Assembly: GCA_030588745.1 (NCBI GenBank)
Contig: JAUUXB010000002.1
Span: 1-64,000, forward strand
DNA from: a bacterium
GTDB lineage: Bacteria; Patescibacteriota; Minisyncoccia; Minisyncoccales; JANBVM01
DNA length: 64,000 nucleotides
Direction: 5' to 3'
Numbering within the stretch: the first letter of the stretch is position 1; every line of letters begins with the position of its first letter. Positions 17,928-28,467 of this stretch are shown piece by piece. Made by a program: the position numbers and the translations under genes. The notes below the pieces were generated by a model. The model saw only the letters and a list, made by a program, of their open reading frames with translations, searched no databases and was not told where the DNA came from.

Positions 17928-18917
17928 TTAAAATAATTCTCTGGCTTGCTCCCAGATTTCAATGTTTTCATGTTTCTCTTTTAACCAAAACCACCATTCA
18001 GCTCCCCATAAATAAAACTTGTCTAATCCTGTGTTCTTGGCAAATTCAATGTTTTTATTAAAGCGCTCAAGATTCATTGTTTTGTCCTGTTCTTCAAAAG
18101 AACATTCATAAAGCCGGTCAGGACACCAGGGTTCTGCCTGAAGCTCAACAGAAATTACATCTTTATTGAAAAGCTTTTTAATAATCTCTGATTTTCTCCA
18201 GTAAAAAACTGGTGGAAAAGGATAACTTATATATGCATTGATTTCTTCTAGCCAGGCTTTTTTATACATAGTTGTTCCAACAATATCTCCCATCCTAGCT
18301 GCTTCAATCCAGAAAGACCACTCACCACTATCTGAAACTATTATTGGCTTTGTACTGTCAAGCGATTTAATAAACTCAATTTCCTGCCTTACGAAATTCT
18401 TATCAATCCAGGGACATTCTCCAAAAGGAAAAAGGGGTTCATTTTCCGCCATCCAGGCAGTGATTACAGGGCTTTGTTTGTATCTTGAAACAATTGTTTC
18501 AATTAAGTTCAAAATTCTTTGTTGTTGTTCCTGCTTGTTTAAACTTTCTGCCCAGTCAGGAATATGGCATTCTGGCCAGGAACCAGTTTTCATCCCAATC
18601 ACTAAAACAATATTTGCATTTTTCATTTCTGCCTGTTCAATCTGCCAGTCCAAATCCTCAAAATTAAACTCATTTTCTTTTTTTTCAAGCAAATCCCAGA
18701 ACGTAATAAGCTTTATATCTTTTACATTTAAGTCAGAAAGTATTTCTGTATAAGCTTTTCTCCAGTCCAGGCCAAAATTCTGGGCATGCTTTTGAGAAAA
18801 GTTCACGCCAAAAGTTATTTTTTCTGCTTTTGGTGGAGTGCCAATAAAAAAATAACTGATTAAAACAAACAAAATTATTAATAAAAAAAATACAATATTT
18901 TTATACTTTATTGTCAT
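17928..18917 (-). CDS. Glycoside-hydrolase-like (TIM-barrel) membrane-anchored protein
   Basis: Signal anchor; VITAWMAENEPLFPFG resembles the NEP acid/base motif of clan GH-A. Confidence 0.6.
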   Translation of the reverse strand: MTIKYKNIVFFLLIILFVLISYFFIGTPPKAEKITFGVNFSQKHAQNFGLDWRKAYTEILSDLNVKDIKLITFWDLLEKKENEFNFEDLDWQIEQAEMKNANIVLVIGMKTGSWPECHIPDWAESLNKQEQQQRILNLIETIVSRYKQSPVITAWMAENEPLFPFGECPWIDKNFVRQEIEFIKSLDSTKPIIVSDSGEWSFWIEAARMGDIVGTTMYKKAWLEEINAYISYPFPPVFYWRKSEIIKKLFNKDVISVELQAEPWCPDRLYECSFEEQDKTMNLERFNKNIEFAKNTGLDKFYLWGAEWWFWLKEKHENIEIWEQARELF

Positions 18918-18923
18918 AAAACT

Positions 18924-20225
18924 TTATAAGGGAAAGCCAGGGGGCTGGGAAGCTATTTCTTCAATATTAAAAACTCCTCTTTTCTCAGCTTCAATAAACC
19001 CTTCCATTGCTGCTTCAGCAAACCATCCACTTTCAAGTAAATCAAAAAGCCATTCATTAGTGTAATCCGGGTCCTGCTGAACAATACCAGAACCAAGCTT
19101 TAAAAGCCACTCACGATTATAATGTTCTTGAGAACCAATTGAAGGAGCAATAATAATTGGCAAGCCCAAACCAGTATAAAAGGAAAGTTCGCTTGGTTTT
19201 GTCCATAAAATATCAGATTTTCTTAAAGCTGAATTAAAATCATTAAAATAACCTTGTATGCTATTGTTAAAAATTATTTCAACACCTGTTTTCAAACCCA
19301 AATTTTCAATACAATTTAAAAAGTAATTCTTAACACGCTCTCTTGTTCCAGCAACTAAGATAAGTTTAAGTTGTTCATTCTGGATTTCGTTTTTTAAACT
19401 TTTAAGAATCTTATAGCCAACTTCTCTCTGGGCGCCTGCTCCTCCCACAGCAAACATAACTGTAAAAATATGGTCTGATTTTTCAGGCAAATCCCCTACA
19501 TATTTATCAATTAAAATCTGGTACTGATGAAAATATCTTTTTTTAGGGTCAAGATTCAACAATCTGCATGCCAAATCATGTTTTAGAATTTCCAAATCCT
19601 TAGTGCCAATATTTTCCAAAGGCAAAGGATAACCTGTAAAAAAAATGTTTTCTGGCTTCGCACCATAAAGCTTTAACCTTTCAACAACTCTTTTGGTTGG
19701 TGCAAAATACTTAATCCTGCTTGATTTTGGTTTTAAAGCAGCCCAGGGCCTTGCAATATCAGCATCACAAACAACACAATATATATCACTGGGATAATTA
19801 AAAAACTCTGCCATAAAAGTAGGTGTAAAAAAAGTTGAAATAATTGGACGGGGTTTTTCTTTTAATTTTTCAATTAAATGCTTTCCCCAGCCACCTTTAA
19901 ATAAAGAATAGATTTTTTTTAAAGAGAAATTGGGTTTTGATAAATCTCTTTTAGGATAAAAGGTAAGGATTCTTTGAAATCTATCAAAAACAGAAAAAGA
20001 AAATTCCCCAATCAAAGGAACTCTTTTAAATCTTGAAATGGTCTCATAAAGTTTTCTTGTTGATTGCCAGATATTTCTGTCTTTTTTGGGAATACCTTGA
20101 TAGTTATTGGCATTAATAATTTCATTTTCAAAAGCCAGATGTTTTAAAGGATAAGCAGTTCTTTGATGACCATAACCCATGTCAACACTAACAACCCAAA
20201 CTTTTTGTTTGTCAGAATGATTCAT
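18924..20225 (-). CDS. MGDG-synthase-like glycosyltransferase family protein
   Basis: VVSVDMGYGHQRTAYPL N-terminus; KRVVERLKLYGAKPENIFFTGYPLP; GT-B C-terminal pattern. Confidence 0.6.
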   Translation of the reverse strand: MNHSDKQKVWVVSVDMGYGHQRTAYPLKHLAFENEIINANNYQGIPKKDRNIWQSTRKLYETISRFKRVPLIGEFSFSVFDRFQRILTFYPKRDLSKPNFSLKKIYSLFKGGWGKHLIEKLKEKPRPIISTFFTPTFMAEFFNYPSDIYCVVCDADIARPWAALKPKSSRIKYFAPTKRVVERLKLYGAKPENIFFTGYPLPLENIGTKDLEILKHDLACRLLNLDPKKRYFHQYQILIDKYVGDLPEKSDHIFTVMFAVGGAGAQREVGYKILKSLKNEIQNEQLKLILVAGTRERVKNYFLNCIENLGLKTGVEIIFNNSIQGYFNDFNSALRKSDILWTKPSELSFYTGLGLPIIIAPSIGSQEHYNREWLLKLGSGIVQQDPDYTNEWLFDLLESGWFAEAAMEGFIEAEKRGVFNIEEIASQPPGFPL

Positions 20226-20286
20226 TGAATTATTTTATCAAAAATTAAAGTGTTATGTAAGTTTTTTAAAAAAGAGGAGGTCTGTT

Positions 20287-21741
20287 TTAAAAAAGAAATT
20301 TCAATTTTTGTCTTTTTTGAATCTTTAAAATTAAAAAACCTAAAAATAGATAAAAGGCAAAAATCCACACAAAAGAAACATTTTTAAAAATTAAGTTCGT
20401 ATAAGGAATTTTATAAGAAAAATCAATAATTTTTAAAATATAGGTTAAGATTAACCAAATTGGAAAAGAAAAAATTAATGCTAAGGCCTGGGAGAAAATC
20501 GCTAAAAGAGAAATTGTAAATCCTAAAATAGTGATCATTGGAAGCAAAGGAACAATCAAGACATTAACAATAGGTCCTATTAAAGGAATTTGACCAAAGT
20601 TATAAATCAAAATAGGAAAAGTAAAAGCTTGGGCGCTTAAGGTAGAAGCTAAACTATACCTTAATTCAAAATTATTTGGAACTTTTTTAAATAAATTTAA
20701 AAATGTTGGCTGTAGATATACTAGTCCCATTACTGCTAAAAAAGAAAGTTGGAACCCTATATCTGCTATCAGCAGTGGATTAAAAAATAACATTAAGACC
20801 GCTGAAAAAACTATTGCCCCTGAAGCGCTGCCAGCTCTTCCAAAGTGCTGGGCTGTTAAAAGTATGATGCCCATTATACCAGCTCTTATTCCTGAAGCCA
20901 GAGCACCAATCATTAAAATATAGGAGATAATTATAATGATTGATAAGTAAAATGCCTGATGTCTCCAAAAGCCCAATGCTAAAAGAAAGTTTAAAACTAA
21001 CACAGAAATGATTGTAATATTCATTCCAGAAACAGCAGTAATATGACGAGTACCACTTAAATTAAATTTATTTTTCCATTCTTCTGAGAAACTATCTTCA
21101 TCTCCAAATAATAACCCTTCTAAAAGCGCTGATTGAGGCAAAGGAATTATTCTGTTTAAACTTTGTTTTAAACTATTTTTAATTGAAAAAAGGGCTTTCA
21201 TTATCCCATTTCCAAAATCTTTTTCTAATAATCCTATTTTTGGGAGAAACATTAAAGCATAGACTCCTTTTCTTGCCAAATAATCCTTATAACTAAAATC
21301 TTCAAAGATTGGGGGCTCCTCTAATTTTCCAGCAATCTTTACCTTATCTCCATATTCATATTCAGGATATTTTGAAGTTGTTATTAGAATCTTTCCATTG
21401 AAATTATCTGGTTGAATTTCAAACTGTTGGCTTTTCTCTTTTTGAACAGGTTGATTAGTGATAATGCTTTCAAAAACAACGTCTTGATTTATATAATTCT
21501 TAAAATCATTATTTTCAATTTTTGACTGAAATAAGTAATAACGCCACATTCCCAAAACTAAAAACAATGCATAAAAACTAAAAACTGCTATTCTTTTGTA
21601 TTTCCAGAAAACTGAAATTGGAATTAAAGTAAAAATTAAAAATCCCAGTATTAATAACTGAGAGATTTGAAAAATTAAGCCAAGAGAGATACCTACAATA
21701 AAAGAAAGGCAGAGATACAAAAAGATTTTAGATTTTGTCAT
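20287..21741 (-). CDS. comEC: ComEC/Rec2 family competence membrane protein
   Basis: FNLSGTRHITAVSGMNITIISVLVLNFLL and multiple TM segments. Confidence 0.85.
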   Translation of the reverse strand: MTKSKIFLYLCLSFIVGISLGLIFQISQLLILGFLIFTLIPISVFWKYKRIAVFSFYALFLVLGMWRYYLFQSKIENNDFKNYINQDVVFESIITNQPVQKEKSQQFEIQPDNFNGKILITTSKYPEYEYGDKVKIAGKLEEPPIFEDFSYKDYLARKGVYALMFLPKIGLLEKDFGNGIMKALFSIKNSLKQSLNRIIPLPQSALLEGLLFGDEDSFSEEWKNKFNLSGTRHITAVSGMNITIISVLVLNFLLALGFWRHQAFYLSIIIIISYILMIGALASGIRAGIMGIILLTAQHFGRAGSASGAIVFSAVLMLFFNPLLIADIGFQLSFLAVMGLVYLQPTFLNLFKKVPNNFELRYSLASTLSAQAFTFPILIYNFGQIPLIGPIVNVLIVPLLPMITILGFTISLLAIFSQALALIFSFPIWLILTYILKIIDFSYKIPYTNLIFKNVSFVWIFAFYLFLGFLILKIQKRQKLKFLF

Positions 21742-21797
21742 AATAATTTGACAAAGATTCCTAATCTCTGTAGTTTACTCAATGGAGATGATGTTCT

Positions 21798-22028
21798 TTG
21801 TCAACAGCAAAAGAAATAAAAGAATTAATAGATAGAATGAATAAGGGTGAAGTAAGTATAGATGAGGGTATAGATGAAATGGGTGATCTCTTCGGAGAAG
21901 AAATTCTAAAAGAGTATAAAAAAGAATATAAAAAGTCTGACTCTCGCCCCGATTACTGGAAGATTGCAATAAAGGGTTTAAAAAGAATGTTAGAAGAAAT
22001 GGAAAGAATTGAAGAAACCGAGAAGTAA
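21798..22028 (+). CDS. Hypothetical protein, 76 aa
   Basis: Charged helical ORF on opposite strand to neighbours, hairpin plus T-run downstream. Confidence 0.5.
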   Translation: MSTAKEIKELIDRMNKGEVSIDEGIDEMGDLFGEEILKEYKKEYKKSDSRPDYWKIAIKGLKRMLEEMERIEETEK

Positions 22029-22160
22029 CTCAAAAGTTATTTTTTAAAAAACCAGATGTCTACATCTCGGTCTTTTTTTACCAAGTAGAGAAATTTTGAT
22101 TTGTTCTGTAAATGATGAAGTTTTTAAAAAGAAAACTTCAGTCAAAATTCTTCTACTGGG

Positions 22161-22871
22161 TTATCTCACCTCACAAACATCAAAAAAAGGAGAAATAGCT
22201 TTTTGGATTTCTAAGAGATATTCTCTGGGATAAGGTCTTAAGTTTTCAAATTCTGGATTTATTGTTTTCTCCCCTTTGAAATTCTGTAAATAGTATCTTT
22301 TGGCTGGCTTTATCCAATGAACAATTTTCAAGATGTCTTTTTTTCCATGAAGGCCTGGCACCACAGTTGTTCTGAATTCATAATCAATTCTGGATTTTTT
22401 TAAAATATCAATGCTTTTTTCAATCTTTTTTAAAATATTAGTTTTTAAAACTCCGGATATTCCAATAATCTGAAGGTATTTTTCTTTTGGAGCCTTAACA
22501 TCCATTGCCACATAATCTATTAATTTTTTATCAATCAAATGTTTTAAGATTTTAGGATTTGAGCCATTGGTATCAAGTTTTATTAAATAACCTAACTTTT
22601 TAATCTTTCTAATAAAGCTAGGCAACCGTGCATTTATAGTCGGTTCGCCCCCGCAGACCACAACTGCCTCTAATAACTCTTTTCTTTGTTTTAAAAAAGA
22701 AAAAAAATCTTTATTTGAAATAATTGGCTGAAGCTTAATTTTTTTAGGCAGAACAAGTTCTGATGAATAACAAAAACCACAGCGAAAATTACAGCCAATT
22801 AAAAAAACCGTGGCTGCTAAATGGCCAGGATAATCAATAAGAGTAAGTTTTTGAAGACCGCCAATCTTCAT
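22161..22871 (-). CDS. nrdG: Anaerobic ribonucleotide reductase activating protein (radical SAM)
   Basis: CNFRCGFCYS radical-SAM motif, adjacent to nrdD. Confidence 0.85.
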   Translation of the reverse strand: MKIGGLQKLTLIDYPGHLAATVFLIGCNFRCGFCYSSELVLPKKIKLQPIISNKDFFSFLKQRKELLEAVVVCGGEPTINARLPSFIRKIKKLGYLIKLDTNGSNPKILKHLIDKKLIDYVAMDVKAPKEKYLQIIGISGVLKTNILKKIEKSIDILKKSRIDYEFRTTVVPGLHGKKDILKIVHWIKPAKRYYLQNFKGEKTINPEFENLRPYPREYLLEIQKAISPFFDVCEVR

Positions 22872-22874
22872 AAA

Positions 22875-25013
22875 TTAAGCGTCGGTTAATGATTGCTTTT
22901 TTAATTTAAATTCTTTTCTCTCTTTCCACTCACGCTTTTTGCCGTCATTCCATTGTGACACGGGGCGAATGTAACCGACTATCCTGGAATAAACCTCGCA
23001 TGGCTGCTTGATAATGCATTTTGGACACTGAAAATGTTCTCCTGATAAATAACCATGAGAAGGACAAATTGAAAAAGTAGGAGTTAGGGTGATATATGGC
23101 AAGTGAAAGTTCTCAAACACTTTTTTAATCAATGTCTTAACAGTAGAAACATCAGAGATATTTTCACCCAAAAACAGATGTAAAACAGTGCCGCCAGTAT
23201 ACTTGCACTGAATTTCATCCTGAAGCTTTAAAGCTTCAAAAGCGTCAGTAGTATAATTAACCGGCAATTGGCTTGAATTAGTATAGTAAGGCGTTTTTTC
23301 TGTTCCAGCAGCAATAATATCAGGATATTGCTCTTTATCTTTTAAAGCCAAGCGATAGGCAGTGCTCTCAGCTGGTGTGGCCTCAAGATTATAGATATTA
23401 TTGGTTTCACTTTGGTATTTAACTAGTTTCTTCCTCATAAAATCCATTGTTTCTAAGGCAAATTTTCTTCCTTTTCGTGAAGTAATATCCGCACCAATGA
23501 AATTAAGCAAGGCCTCGTTCATTCCAACCAGTCCAATAGTTGCAAAATGATTAGCATAATAAGCATTTCTCATTTTTTTAATACTTTCCAGATAATATTT
23601 TGAATAAGGATAAAGGCCTTTTGTAATATAGTTTTCCAAAACTTTTCTTTTAATTTCCAAACTTTCTTTTGCCAAATTCATTACTCTTTCTAGCCGCTTG
23701 AAAAAATCTTTTTTGGTTTTTGATAAATAGCCAATTCTGGAAAGATTGATGGTCACCACCCCTATTGATCCTGTAAGCGCTCCTGCGCCAAATAATCCTC
23801 CTCCGCCACGATTATGAAGTTCTTTCAAATCTAACCGAAGCCTACAACACATACTTCTAACATCCTCTGGCTTCATTTCAGAATTAATATAATTAGCAAA
23901 ATAATTAGTTCCATATTTTCCTGATGCCTTAAAAGCTAAATCATATGCAGGATCATCCCAGGGAAAATCTTTTGTAATATTGATTGTTGGAATGGGAAAA
24001 TGAAATGGTTTTCCGGTTTTATCTCCCTCAAGTATTATTTCATAAAATGCTTTGTTAAGGATCTTCATTTCTTCTTCAAATTCAGCATAAGTTTCTTTCT
24101 GGGGCTTGCCACCAATAATAACAGGCTGATTAGCAAAAGAAGGTGACGGTTTTAAATCAAGAGTAATGTTACTAAAAGGACACTGAAATCCTACTCTTGT
24201 AGGAACAGCCATGTTGTAAAGAAATTCCTGAAATGATTGCTTAACCTGCTTGTAATTTAAATTATCGTAACGGATAAACGGAGCAAGCAAGGTATCAAAA
24301 TTAGAAATAGCAACAGCTCCTGCTACTTCACCTTGAACTGTGTATAAAAAGTTTATTATCTGGCCCAGGGCAACTCTTAAGTGCTTTGCTGGTTTTGATT
24401 CTACTTTGCCTATTACTCCACCAAAACCTCTGATCAAAAGGTCATACAAATCCCAGCCAGAGCAATAAGTACCTAAAGTATCTAGATTATGAATGTGAAA
24501 ATCCCCAGACCGATGAGCATCTCTCACTTCTTTGGAATAAACTTTATTGAGCCAATATCTTTTAATGATATATGAAACGCCGTAGCGATTCAGCCCCTGC
24601 AGAGAAAAAGCCATGTTAGCATTCTCCTGAACTTCCCAGTCAAGTTTCCCTAAATATTTATCAATTCTATCCACTGCTTCTTCGCTAACTTTCACTGCCT
24701 CTCTTATTCTTCTGCGCTGTTCTCTGTAAAGAATGTAAGCTTTAGCAGTTTCAACCAAGCCTTCTAAAATTAAAACTTCTTCAACAATATCCTGAATCTG
24801 TTCAACATGAGGAATTTCATCTTTTTTAAAGCGTCTGTCTAATATTTTAATTACCTCTTGAGTTAATTTCTTTGACTTGACGCCATCACCTTGGCCAGTA
24901 GCAGTAATAGCTTTAAAAATTGCATTGGAAATTTTTAAACCATCAAAATCAGTTATTGTCCCATCTCTTTTTTGAACCTTAGTAGTTTTACTTTTAACAG
25001 CTTGTTTAGTCAT
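22875..25013 (-). CDS. nrdD: Anaerobic ribonucleoside-triphosphate reductase
   Basis: ATP-cone N-terminus, NrdD core, C-terminal CxxC pairs and RIVGYIRPVSQWNDGK glycyl-radical region. Confidence 0.92.
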   Translation of the reverse strand: MTKQAVKSKTTKVQKRDGTITDFDGLKISNAIFKAITATGQGDGVKSKKLTQEVIKILDRRFKKDEIPHVEQIQDIVEEVLILEGLVETAKAYILYREQRRRIREAVKVSEEAVDRIDKYLGKLDWEVQENANMAFSLQGLNRYGVSYIIKRYWLNKVYSKEVRDAHRSGDFHIHNLDTLGTYCSGWDLYDLLIRGFGGVIGKVESKPAKHLRVALGQIINFLYTVQGEVAGAVAISNFDTLLAPFIRYDNLNYKQVKQSFQEFLYNMAVPTRVGFQCPFSNITLDLKPSPSFANQPVIIGGKPQKETYAEFEEEMKILNKAFYEIILEGDKTGKPFHFPIPTINITKDFPWDDPAYDLAFKASGKYGTNYFANYINSEMKPEDVRSMCCRLRLDLKELHNRGGGGLFGAGALTGSIGVVTINLSRIGYLSKTKKDFFKRLERVMNLAKESLEIKRKVLENYITKGLYPYSKYYLESIKKMRNAYYANHFATIGLVGMNEALLNFIGADITSRKGRKFALETMDFMRKKLVKYQSETNNIYNLEATPAESTAYRLALKDKEQYPDIIAAGTEKTPYYTNSSQLPVNYTTDAFEALKLQDEIQCKYTGGTVLHLFLGENISDVSTVKTLIKKVFENFHLPYITLTPTFSICPSHGYLSGEHFQCPKCIIKQPCEVYSRIVGYIRPVSQWNDGKKREWKERKEFKLKKQSLTDA

Positions 25014-25102
25014 AATAATTACATTTTACTTCAACAAAAAAAAACGGTCAAATATCCAGTCAATTCAGTCAAAATTTTAACTTATCCACAGAGTTTAAAA
25101 AA

Positions 25103-26047
25103 CTAAAATCCTGTAACAATAACTGTTACTTTTATTTCTCCATTTCTTAGCTGTTCATCCTGAACAGCACCAAAAACAACTTTTGCTTTTGGATTGATTT
25201 CTTTTGTAATTAGTTTGCCAATTTCCTCAATTTCAAACAAAGATATATCCTCACCACCAGAAACATTAAATAAAACTCCTTTTGCACCTTTTGGCCTGAT
25301 ATCTAAAAGTGGAGAGCTTAAAGCAAGAGCTGTTGCCTCTAATGCTCTTTTTTCACCTTTGGCTGTTCCCATGCCAAAGAGAACGCTCCCAGAATTTTTA
25401 AGAATTGATTTTACATCAGCAAAATCAATATTCACAATCCCTGGCAGCATAATCAAATCAGAAATTCCTTTAACCGCTTCTCTTAAAACATCATCACAAA
25501 GCCAGAAAGCATTAAGAAGCGAAGTTGTAGGGTCTAAACAATGAAGTAATTTGTCATTTTTAATCACTAAAAGCGCATCAACTTTTTGTTGTAATAGCTT
25601 TCTGCTATTTTCCGCAATTTTCCTCCTGTAAACTCCCTCAAAGGAAAAAGGTAAAGTGGTAATTGCTACTGTTAAAGCACCTGTTTTTTTAGCAATTTGA
25701 GCAATGATAGGGCTAGCACCACTACCAGTTCCACCTCCCAGTCCTCCTGTAATAAAAATCATGTCAGCGCCTTTTAATGACTCATAAATTTTATCTTTAC
25801 TTTCTTTTGCTGCTAATTCACCAACCTGAGGTTTCATGCCTGTTCCTAAGCCCTTGGTTATTTTTTCTCCTATTCTTAATTTCACATCAGCCTGAATCTT
25901 TTTTAAGTCCTGATAATCAGTATTCATTGCAATTAATTCAATTCCTTTAATTCTTGATTTTTTCATTCTTGATATGGCATTGCCACCTGAACCGCCAACT
26001 CCTACTACTTTAATATTTGTTGTTAATTTTTTAATCCTCTTTTTCAT
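25103..26047 (-). CDS. ftsZ: Cell division protein FtsZ
   Basis: GVGGSGGNA, GLGGGTGSGASP tubulin signature. Confidence 0.94.
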   Translation of the reverse strand: MKKRIKKLTTNIKVVGVGGSGGNAISRMKKSRIKGIELIAMNTDYQDLKKIQADVKLRIGEKITKGLGTGMKPQVGELAAKESKDKIYESLKGADMIFITGGLGGGTGSGASPIIAQIAKKTGALTVAITTLPFSFEGVYRRKIAENSRKLLQQKVDALLVIKNDKLLHCLDPTTSLLNAFWLCDDVLREAVKGISDLIMLPGIVNIDFADVKSILKNSGSVLFGMGTAKGEKRALEATALALSSPLLDIRPKGAKGVLFNVSGGEDISLFEIEEIGKLITKEINPKAKVVFGAVQDEQLRNGEIKVTVIVTGF

Positions 26048-27252
26048 GGAATAAAAATTCTAAATATTTTTTTAATTTTAGAACCAAGCTTTTTCCCAAA
26101 TCCAAAACCCTGTTCTTTTTCTTCCAAATCAGCACCTAAAAGAACCAAACCACAAGCAGTTGCCCAGCTTAAATCTCTTTCAATGCCTGTTATTCCTTGT
26201 GGTTTGCCTAAAAAACATGGGAGACAGAATTTCTTTTTTGCCAACTTAACAATTTTTGGCAATTTTGCTCCGCCTCCAATTAAAATCACTCCAGCTGGAA
26301 GCCGTTTTTCTTTTGATATTTTCTTAAGTTCCTCATTAATTTGTTCAAAAATTTCTGAAACCCTGATTGCAATAATTTTTGTTAAGAATTTTTGTGAAAA
26401 AATTAAAGGTTCTTCTTCCTCTATTACAACTTTCTTTTTAATATCTCTTCCGCTGAAAACACAGGAGCCGTACTTAATTTTAATTCTTTCTGCGCTGTCA
26501 ATGTCAGTATATAATCCAACAGCAATATCTGAAGTAATATTGTCTGAACCTATGGGTATCACTGCCAGATGAATCAAACTCCCTTCTTCAAAAACAGCTA
26601 GATTGGTAACACCAGCTCCAATATCAACCAAAGCAACACCAAGCTCTTTCTGTTTTTCAGTTAATGATGACCGGGCTGCTGCCAGAGCAGAAGGCACTAA
26701 ATCAAGTATTTCCAAATCAGAGTTTAAAATTGCCTGTCTTGTATTTTTAAGATATGGAGAAAATCCTCCTAAAGCCAAAACTTCTGTCTCTAATCTTACT
26801 CCTTCAAGACCAATGGGTTCTCTTATTCCTCTTTCTCCATCAATAATAAATTCTTTTGGTAAAATATCAAAAATTTCCTTGTTTGAAGGAAGGTTAATTG
26901 CCCGAGCTGCCTGCAATACTCTTTGGATGTCTTCTTCAGAAATTTTTCTATCAGCCCTGGAAACAGAAACTAATCCGTGGGAACAGGAAGAAAAAATATG
27001 ACTTCCACTTAAGTTGACATAAACCGAATTAATTGGCCTGCCTAAGTCTTGAGAAACTTTTGAAAAAACATTTTTTAATACATCTGATATTTTTTCTACG
27101 CTGACTACTGTTCCTTTTCTAATACCATCTGACTCTTCTTTAGTTGTTAAAACTGCCTCTATTACATTTTTCTTTGCGTCCTTTTTAGTAATTAAAACCT
27201 TTACGCTTGAAGACCCTATATCCAAACCGGTTATTATTTTTTTTCTTGCCAT
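26044..27252 (-). CDS. ftsA: Cell division protein FtsA
   Basis: Actin-fold ITGLDIGSSSVKVLI, C-terminal basic amphipathic tail, adjacent ftsZ. Confidence 0.92.
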   Translation of the reverse strand: MARKKIITGLDIGSSSVKVLITKKDAKKNVIEAVLTTKEESDGIRKGTVVSVEKISDVLKNVFSKVSQDLGRPINSVYVNLSGSHIFSSCSHGLVSVSRADRKISEEDIQRVLQAARAINLPSNKEIFDILPKEFIIDGERGIREPIGLEGVRLETEVLALGGFSPYLKNTRQAILNSDLEILDLVPSALAAARSSLTEKQKELGVALVDIGAGVTNLAVFEEGSLIHLAVIPIGSDNITSDIAVGLYTDIDSAERIKIKYGSCVFSGRDIKKKVVIEEEEPLIFSQKFLTKIIAIRVSEIFEQINEELKKISKEKRLPAGVILIGGGAKLPKIVKLAKKKFCLPCFLGKPQGITGIERDLSWATACGLVLLGADLEEKEQGFGFGKKLGSKIKKIFRIFIP

Positions 27253-27259
27253 TTGATTA

Positions 27260-27694
27260 TTAAAAGTATGGGAATAAATAATAATTTTCTTTGCCTTTCA
27301 TTTCTTTTGCTTTTTGCTCTGACTTCTCGTGGCTATAACCTAAAAGGTGTAAAATCCCGTGAATAAGTGCTCTGGATAATTCTTTTTTAAATAAAAGGCC
27401 TAATTTTTTAGCATTTTTTTTGATAAATTGGGGGCAGATAACCACTTCACCTAAGATATTTTCAAATTCTTTTATTTTCCCCATAAAATCTTTGGTTTCA
27501 GAAAAAGATAAAACATCAGTTGGTTTGTTTTTGTTTAAATACTTTTTGTTTAAACCCCTCATTTCTTTTTCTTTTATAAAAGCTACTGAAACAATATGTC
27601 TTCCTTTATTTTCACCTCTTAAAACAGCTTGGCTAACTTTTTTTAAAAATTTTTTATCAAGAACAAAATCTGTTAGATTGTTAATCTCAATCAT
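27260..27694 (-). CDS. ybeY: rRNA maturation RNase YbeY
   Basis: HGILHLLGYSH metal-binding motif. Confidence 0.88.
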   Translation of the reverse strand: MIEINNLTDFVLDKKFLKKVSQAVLRGENKGRHIVSVAFIKEKEMRGLNKKYLNKNKPTDVLSFSETKDFMGKIKEFENILGEVVICPQFIKKNAKKLGLLFKKELSRALIHGILHLLGYSHEKSEQKAKEMKGKENYYLFPYF

Positions 27695-27696
27695 AA

Positions 27697-28191
27697 TCAG
27701 GAAAGCAAATCCTTAACAATTTTTGAAATTAAAGCTCCGCTTGCTTTACCTTTAACTTTTGGCATGAGTCCTGACATCACTTTTCCCATATCCTTAATGC
27801 TTTCTGCTTTTGTTTCTTTGATAACCTCTTTTGCTAATTCTTTAATTTCTTTTTCTTCGAGTTGTTGAGGCATATATGTTTTTAAAACTTCAAGTTCTTG
27901 TTCTTCTTTTTTTACCAAGTCATCTCTTTTACCTTTTCTAAATTCAGCAATCGCTTCTTCTGATTTTTTTGTTTTTAATATAATAACATCCAAAATTTCC
28001 TCGTCAGTTAAAATACTTTTTTCTTCTAGTTCCTTATCGGTGAAATCTGGATTTTCTTTGCTCAGTTGATATCTTTTTTCCTTTTCTTTATTAAAAATAT
28101 CAGTTTTCAATAGTCTTAAAACTGAAACTTCAATTTCTTTTTTTTGTTTTAAAGCATTTTTGAAATCTGTTTCAAGTTTATCCTTAAGCAT
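27697..28191 (-). CDS. GatB/YqeY domain protein
   Basis: Full-length similarity to YqeY: LRLLKTDIFNKEKEKR...KAESIKDMGKVMSGLMPKVKGKASG. Confidence 0.88.
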   Translation of the reverse strand: MLKDKLETDFKNALKQKKEIEVSVLRLLKTDIFNKEKEKRYQLSKENPDFTDKELEEKSILTDEEILDVIILKTKKSEEAIAEFRKGKRDDLVKKEEQELEVLKTYMPQQLEEKEIKELAKEVIKETKAESIKDMGKVMSGLMPKVKGKASGALISKIVKDLLS

Positions 28192-28224
28192 ACTGATTAA
28201 AAAATAAATAATAATTTTTACTAA

Positions 28225-28443
28225 TTATCTTTTTAAACCCAGCTTTTTCATTCTTTGATACTCCTTCCTCTTTTCTTCTCTCCTTAAAGCTGCTCTATTT
28301 TTGAGCTGGCGGGATTTTTTCCTTTGCTTATACTTTTTCTTTCTTGCTCTAATCAAAAGACCGCTTTGTTTAACTCTTTTGCTAAAGCGTCTTACCAAGC
28401 TTTGTGACGTTTCTCTTTCTCTTTTTGTTACTTCTAAAGCCAT
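28225..28443 (-). CDS. rpsU: 30S ribosomal protein S21
   Basis: ETSQSLVRRFSKRVKQSGLLIRARKKKYKQRKKSRQLKNRAALRREEKRK. Confidence 0.85.
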   Translation of the reverse strand: MALEVTKRERETSQSLVRRFSKRVKQSGLLIRARKKKYKQRKKSRQLKNRAALRREEKRKEYQRMKKLGLKR

Positions 28444-28467
28444 AATTTTGATTTAATTGTTCAGTAT

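Noticed and set aside
20287-21741. Truncated comEC as a pseudogene
   Set aside because: ORF is intact through the competence domain; absence of the beta-lactamase-like part can be natural in small genomes.
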